Below, one piece after another: positions 60,359 to 64,000 of a stretch of 64,000 bases of DNA. Numbering within the stretch: the stretch's first letter is position 1; each line of letters starts with the position of its first letter. The DNA is from Rhodococcus sp. B7740. Lineage in GTDB: Bacteria; Actinomycetota; Actinomycetes; Mycobacteriales; Mycobacteriaceae. The notes under the pieces were generated by a model, which saw nothing but the letters and a program-made list of their open reading frames with translations, did no database searches and was not told the origin of the DNA. The stretch is taken from the NCBI RefSeq assembly GCF_000954115.1, contig NZ_CP010797.1, positions 930,001 to 994,000 on the forward strand, read 5' to 3'. The position numbers and the translations under genes were made by a program.

Positions 60359-60399
60359 GTGTCAGAGCTTGTTTCGGTCGATTCCCGGTTCGGGGTCGA

Positions 60400-61803
60400 T
60401 CAGCCTGCCGCCTTCTCGCGTTCCTGGTCCGACTCGTCCGCGGCTGCCTCGACGGCCCCCGCACGCTCGAGGGAATTGAGTTGCTCGATGGCAAGTCGCG
60501 CGAACACCTGCTGCTCGGTCGACGCCATCTGCGCGCGGCCCTTGCCGAGGAACGTCACGAACCACGAGATGACGGTCGTGATGCGGCTGCGGTAGCCCAC
60601 GAGGTAGTACAGGTGCAGAGCGAGCCACATGAGCCAGGCGATGAATCCGCCGAATTCGAGTTTGCCGACCTTGGCGACCGCGTTGAATCGCGACACCGTT
60701 GCCATCGAACCCTTGTCGAAGTACTTGAACGGGGTCCGCTGGGCGGGATCGTCCTGGCCCTTGACCGATGCCTTGATCAGCTTGGCAGCGTAGGTCGCGC
60801 CCTGAATGGCACCCTGCGCCATGCCCGGAACGTCCTTGACCGACATCAGGTCGCCGATCACGAACACGTTCGGGTGGCCCTTGACGGTGAGGTCCGGTTC
60901 CACCAGCACACGTCCGGCGCGGTCGGTCTCCGATCCCGACTGGTCGGCGAGCTGCTTGCCGAGAGGGCTGCCCTGCACGCCTGCGGACCAGACCTTGCAC
61001 TGCGCCTCGATGCGACGCGTGGTGCCGTCCTTCTCCTTGACCGTCAGGCCGTCGTTGTCGACGTCGGTGACCATCGCGTTGAGCTGGATCTCGACGCCGA
61101 GCTTCTCGAGCCGTTCGGCGGCCTTGCGGCCGAGCTTCTCGCCCATCGGCGGCAGTACGGCGGGGGCGGCGTCGAGCAGGATGACACGGGCGTCGCGGGG
61201 ATCGATGTTGCGGAAGGCACCGTCGAGGGTGCGATCGGCGAGCTCGGCGATCTGCCCGGCGAGCTCGACGCCGGTGGGGCCCGCGCCGACGACCACGAAG
61301 GTCATGAGGCGGTCCTTCTCTTCCTGATCGTCGGAGAGTTCGGCCTGCTCGAACGCACCGAGGATGCGTCCACGCAGCTCGAGTGCATCGTCGATGGTCT
61401 TCATGCCGGGTGCGAACTCGGCGAAGTGATCGTTGCCGAAGTAGGACTGCTGCGCGCCTGCTGCGACGATCAGGCTGTCGAACGGGGTGACGGTGATGCG
61501 TTCGAGAAGCTTGGACGTCACCGTCTTGGCCTCGAGATCGATGTTCAGCACGTCTCCGAGCAGCACCTCTGCGTTCTTCTGCTTGCGCAGAATGACGCGG
61601 GTGGTGGGAGCGATCTCGCCGACGGACAGGATGCCTGTCGCGACCTGATAGAGGAGAGGTTGGAAAAGGTGGTGTGTCGTCTTGGCGACGAGGGTGATGT
61701 CGACGTCGGCTTTCTTGAGGGCCTTGACGCCGAACAGACCTCCGAACCCGGAACCGATGACGACGACGCGGTGACGCTTCGATTCGAGCGGTTGGATGCT
61801 CAT
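60400..61803 (-). CDS. ndh: Type II NADH:quinone oxidoreductase
   Basis: 467 residues with FAD and NADH Rossmann motifs (VVIGSGFGGLFGVKALKKAD and VVVGAGPTGVELAGQIAEL), LLYQVATGILSVGEIAP near the FAD site, and C-terminal membrane-surface helices (FGGFIAWLMWLALHLYYLVGYRSR). It passes electrons from NADH to menaquinone without pumping protons. The position matches Rv1854c, next to ureD, as in mycobacteria. Confidence 0.93.
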   Translation of the reverse strand: MSIQPLESKRHRVVVIGSGFGGLFGVKALKKADVDITLVAKTTHHLFQPLLYQVATGILSVGEIAPTTRVILRKQKNAEVLLGDVLNIDLEAKTVTSKLLERITVTPFDSLIVAAGAQQSYFGNDHFAEFAPGMKTIDDALELRGRILGAFEQAELSDDQEEKDRLMTFVVVGAGPTGVELAGQIAELADRTLDGAFRNIDPRDARVILLDAAPAVLPPMGEKLGRKAAERLEKLGVEIQLNAMVTDVDNDGLTVKEKDGTTRRIEAQCKVWSAGVQGSPLGKQLADQSGSETDRAGRVLVEPDLTVKGHPNVFVIGDLMSVKDVPGMAQGAIQGATYAAKLIKASVKGQDDPAQRTPFKYFDKGSMATVSRFNAVAKVGKLEFGGFIAWLMWLALHLYYLVGYRSRITTVISWFVTFLGKGRAQMASTEQQVFARLAIEQLNSLERAGAVEAAADESDQEREKAAG

Positions 61804-61900
61804 TACCTGCTCCCTAACGATTGCGGTGTGAGGTCAACGGTAGTCGCCATCCATCGCGACGTCTCGACAAGGTCGTCGTGTCCGTGATGGCAGTCCACAC

Positions 61901-62701
61901 CTATCGGCCGGCTGCTGCGCGCTTCGCAAGTTCCACGGTCGCGGCCCGCAGTTCGGTGGCCGAGTCGATCGGAGTCGCATAACCGACCCGTGTGTACGCG
62001 ATTCCGCGCGGAGTGAACACCTTCAGATCCAGTCCGTAGCGGTCCGCGGCCGTGCACTCGGCGGACGTGGCATCGGGAAAGCCGCCCAGTTCGCGGGCCA
62101 TCGCAGTCAAGGACGACGAGTGGTCGGCGTTGAGGTGCTCTATCGCGTATCCCGAGGTCGGCGACACCGGATCGGGCGCAGCCTGGGAATACGCCTCGGC
62201 AGTTGCCGAATCCATTCGGCCGTATCCGCCGACCCACCGGACCCGATGCACGCGCATGATCCACAGCGTGAAGTCGCTGTAGTCCAGGTAGTACTTCGCC
62301 GCCGGTACGCCGTCGAGATGCGCTGCGCGGGCCGCGGCCAATTCGTCACCCTCGGGCCGCTCGACCACGCCTGCCAGCGTGATTCGGCCCGATGCCAGCG
62401 GATCGGTCTGCGATTGCGGTGCCACGATCGACAGGCTCATTCGTTGATCGCCTGCGAGGTTGCGTCCGTGCTCGGCCATGCGCGAGACACACAGAACCGG
62501 CGCGCCGTCGAGCAATCCGTAGGTGACGAACGAGGCCCAGGGATCGCCGTCCGCGGTCAGGCTCGCGAGAGTTGCGGTGTTGGTGGACGCAGCGATCGTG
62601 CGCGCTTCTTCGGCCGGTGAGGGTCGACGGTCGTCGACGACCGGGGCCAGGGGAGGGGGAACGGACGGGGCGTCACCGGGATCGCCGTGATCGAGTGCCA
62701 T
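61901..62701 (-). CDS. Pyridoxamine-5'-phosphate oxidase-like split-barrel protein (HugZ-type)
   Basis: 266 residues: an N-terminal FMN split-barrel (ARTIAASTNTATLASLTADGDPWASFVTYGLLDGAPVLCVSRMAEHGRNLAGDQRMSL in segments) and a C-terminal DUF2470 domain with IEHLNADHSSSL and the His/Tyr pairs used by heme-utilisation HugZ homologues. Likely binds heme or F420/FMN. The start is the ATG at 62701 (MALDHGDPGDAP); upstream in-frame sequence overlaps the next gene antisense and is rejected. Confidence 0.82.
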   Translation of the reverse strand: MALDHGDPGDAPSVPPPLAPVVDDRRPSPAEEARTIAASTNTATLASLTADGDPWASFVTYGLLDGAPVLCVSRMAEHGRNLAGDQRMSLSIVAPQSQTDPLASGRITLAGVVERPEGDELAAARAAHLDGVPAAKYYLDYSDFTLWIMRVHRVRWVGGYGRMDSATAEAYSQAAPDPVSPTSGYAIEHLNADHSSSLTAMARELGGFPDATSAECTAADRYGLDLKVFTPRGIAYTRVGYATPIDSATELRAATVELAKRAAAGR

Positions 62702-62724
62702 GCGCAGAAGCTTACGACGGCGAC

Positions 62725-63402
62725 CTACAGGAGGTCTCCGGCATGAATCAGGGCGTCGGCGACGAGTGCGACGCCGAGCACGACGAAGACGACGCGCACC
62801 GTCGGAGGGCCGTACCGCATCAGGGCTCGGACGGTCGCGGTGAACGCGCGCCTCGAGCGTCGACTCTTCCTCGACGCCAGAATCAGCACGAGGACGGGTG
62901 GCAGGAGCCCGATCAGGCAGTAGACGACCACGATGGCCGGCCACCACGGCGGACGGGGATCGTACGTCGAGAGCATCGTCAGCCCCGCGAGGTACGGCAC
63001 TGCCGTCGGGCCCTGCACCAGACCGATCGTCAGTCCGGTCAAGGCGACGACGGGGATGCTGGAGCCGGCTCGAGCCGCCCACTCCGGTGGGCGGCGCTCG
63101 GTGGTGCGCAGAGCACCGAGTGTGATCAGTACCAGCCCGATCGCGAGTTCCGTGCGATACCGCACCGTGGGAGTGATGGTGATGTCGAACAGATCGGTGA
63201 AGAAGTCGATGCCGAGAACGGTGAGGATGCCGAATGTGGTCGTCGCCGTGAACACTCCGCCGACGAAGGCCAGCCCGGCTCGGAACGGGGACCGGCGGGT
63301 GGTTCTCGCGTGCACTGCGATGGCTGCGGTCACGCCGATCAACAACACGTCGAGCGAATCGAGGATCGCGAATCCGACGAGAGCGAGCAGCAAGGTCACC
63401 AT
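62725..63402 (-). CDS. GAP (Sap)-family membrane protein, LysE-like
   Basis: 225 residues with six hydrophobic helices: LLLALVGFAILDSLDVLLIGVT, FVGGVFTATTTFGILTVLGIDFF, ELAIGLVLITLGAL, GLTIGLVQGPTAVPYLAGL and others. This arrangement matches the actinobacterial GAP/Sap (LysE-type) proteins, tied in mycobacteria to surface lipid export; the cargo is unknown. ATG at 63402 with no clear Shine-Dalgarno. Confidence 0.75.
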   Translation of the reverse strand: MVTLLLALVGFAILDSLDVLLIGVTAAIAVHARTTRRSPFRAGLAFVGGVFTATTTFGILTVLGIDFFTDLFDITITPTVRYRTELAIGLVLITLGALRTTERRPPEWAARAGSSIPVVALTGLTIGLVQGPTAVPYLAGLTMLSTYDPRPPWWPAIVVVYCLIGLLPPVLVLILASRKSRRSRRAFTATVRALMRYGPPTVRVVFVVLGVALVADALIHAGDLL

Positions 63403-63409
63403 GGAGGGT

Positions 63410-63976
63410 TCAGGGTATCGGTCCGGTGAAATCGACCTTCTCGGTGACGACGGCCTCGGCAATGCGGCCGGGAGCGGTCTGGTTGTCCCAGTACATGTTC
63501 GTGTGCGCGATGACCTGGGCAGGTGGCGGCGCGCCCCACTCGGTCAGATCCTCGGCGGTGTGGGCATCGCTCACCAGCGTCACGTCGTATCCGCGGACCA
63601 AGGCTCCGTGCAGCGTAGACCTGATGCAGAAGTCCGTGTGCGCGCCGGCGATGACGACGTGCCCCACGCCGAACGAAGCGAGGTCGGCTTCGAGACCGGT
63701 GTCCTCGAAGGCGTCGCCGTGCTTCTTGTGGACGATTCGATCGCCTGGAACCACGGGCAGAGCGTCGAGAAGCTTCCACCCGTCCGTCCCGAAGCGCAGC
63801 TCCTTCTCGGCGGAGTGCTGCACCCAGATCACCGGCGTGCTCGTCTCTCGGGCTCGCGATACCAGGGTCACGATGTTGTCGACGACGGGCTGCCGGTCGT
63901 GGACGGCGACCATCACGTCGTTCTGCACGTCGACGATCACCAGTGCGGTGGCGTTCCGGTGGGCCAGGGTGGTCAC
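63410..63976 (-). CDS. Isochorismatase-family cysteine hydrolase
   Basis: 188 residues with Asp16 (LVIVDVQND), Lys84/Lys85 (VHKKHGDAF) and nucleophile Cys117 (HTDFCIRST). Related family members cleave isochorismate, nicotinamide or carbamoyl amides. It is not near an obvious pathway gene, so the substrate is unknown. GTG start at 63976. A second member of the family alongside the biuret-type enzyme at 5.8 kb. Confidence 0.85.
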   Translation of the reverse strand: MTTLAHRNATALVIVDVQNDVMVAVHDRQPVVDNIVTLVSRARETSTPVIWVQHSAEKELRFGTDGWKLLDALPVVPGDRIVHKKHGDAFEDTGLEADLASFGVGHVVIAGAHTDFCIRSTLHGALVRGYDVTLVSDAHTAEDLTEWGAPPPAQVIAHTNMYWDNQTAPGRIAEAVVTEKVDFTGPIP

Positions 63977-64000
63977 GTAGTCAGCTCCCTACGTACGCGG

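Noticed and set aside
61901..63082. Split-barrel protein extended upstream by 127 residues
   Set aside because: The extension runs across the neighbouring GAP-family gene in another frame and is Arg/Pro-rich; the ATG at 62701 fits the family.

Overview
The window is high-GC actinobacterial DNA, and the gene content and order point to Nocardiaceae, most likely Rhodococcus or a close relative. The best evidence is a long block (about 17.7-61.8 kb) whose order matches, from memory, the Mycobacterium tuberculosis pgsA2-to-ndh region: PgsA-like enzyme, DUF881 / small basic protein / DUF881, gcvH, garA, ftsR, DUF151 protein, second MerR regulator, gcvP, vWA protein, glcB, two CorC-type membrane proteins, guaB1, gnd, M56 peptidase with blaI, a thioesterase, urease genes, ndh. 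The species cannot be fixed from sequence alone. No rRNA, tRNA, insertion sequence, prophage or CRISPR array was seen.

Layout. 0-3.1 kb: truncated winged-helix regulator with a small membrane protein and a dyad operator, a small unknown protein, an FAD oxidoreductase, a RibD/DHFR-like reductase and a DUF503 protein. 3.2-8.1 kb: a nitrogen-scavenging module with a GntR regulator, allophanate hydrolase, isochorismatase-fold (biuret-type) amidohydrolase and a purine/uracil-type permease, the last three tightly packed. 8.1-14.6 kb: a full-length carboxylic acid reductase, divergent from an acyl-CoA dehydrogenase and an SDR. 14.6-16.4 kb: a JmjC/ROX-type Fe(II) oxygenase translationally coupled to an 85-residue peptide made of three 24-residue Gly/Asp/Asn/His repeats, preceded by a second small Gly-rich peptide. 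This is the best candidate for an undescribed system. 16.4-17.7 kb: idi and a NUDIX hydrolase. 17.7-27 kb: the conserved pgsA-gcvP block with a tandem glycine riboswitch before gcvP. 27-45.3 kb: mostly minus-strand genes (phosphoesterase, vWA protein, glcB, CNNM/CorC pair, guaB1, DMT transporter, two DEAD-box helicases, gnd, M56 peptidase/BlaI).

45.4-53.8 kb holds material I do not recall from the M. tuberculosis block: a membrane alpha/beta hydrolase overlapping an MprF-type aminoacyl-lipid synthase, and a siderophore-type ABC importer whose first permease carries an N-terminal RDD domain. The importer faces an unknown gene across two IdeR/DtxR-like iron boxes. 54-60.3 kb: thioesterase, aldolase-family protein, and urease with a fused UreA-UreB subunit, UreC, UreF, UreG and UreD but no UreE. 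60.4-64 kb: type II NADH dehydrogenase, a heme/FMN split-barrel protein, a GAP-family membrane protein and a second isochorismatase-fold hydrolase.

Functional threads: nitrogen recovery (biuret/allophanate and urea routes both end in ammonia), glycine/one-carbon metabolism under riboswitch control, glyoxylate use (GlcB), envelope lipid and cation homeostasis, and iron acquisition. Several operons use ATGA, GTGA or TGATG stop/start overlaps, which fixes many start codons.
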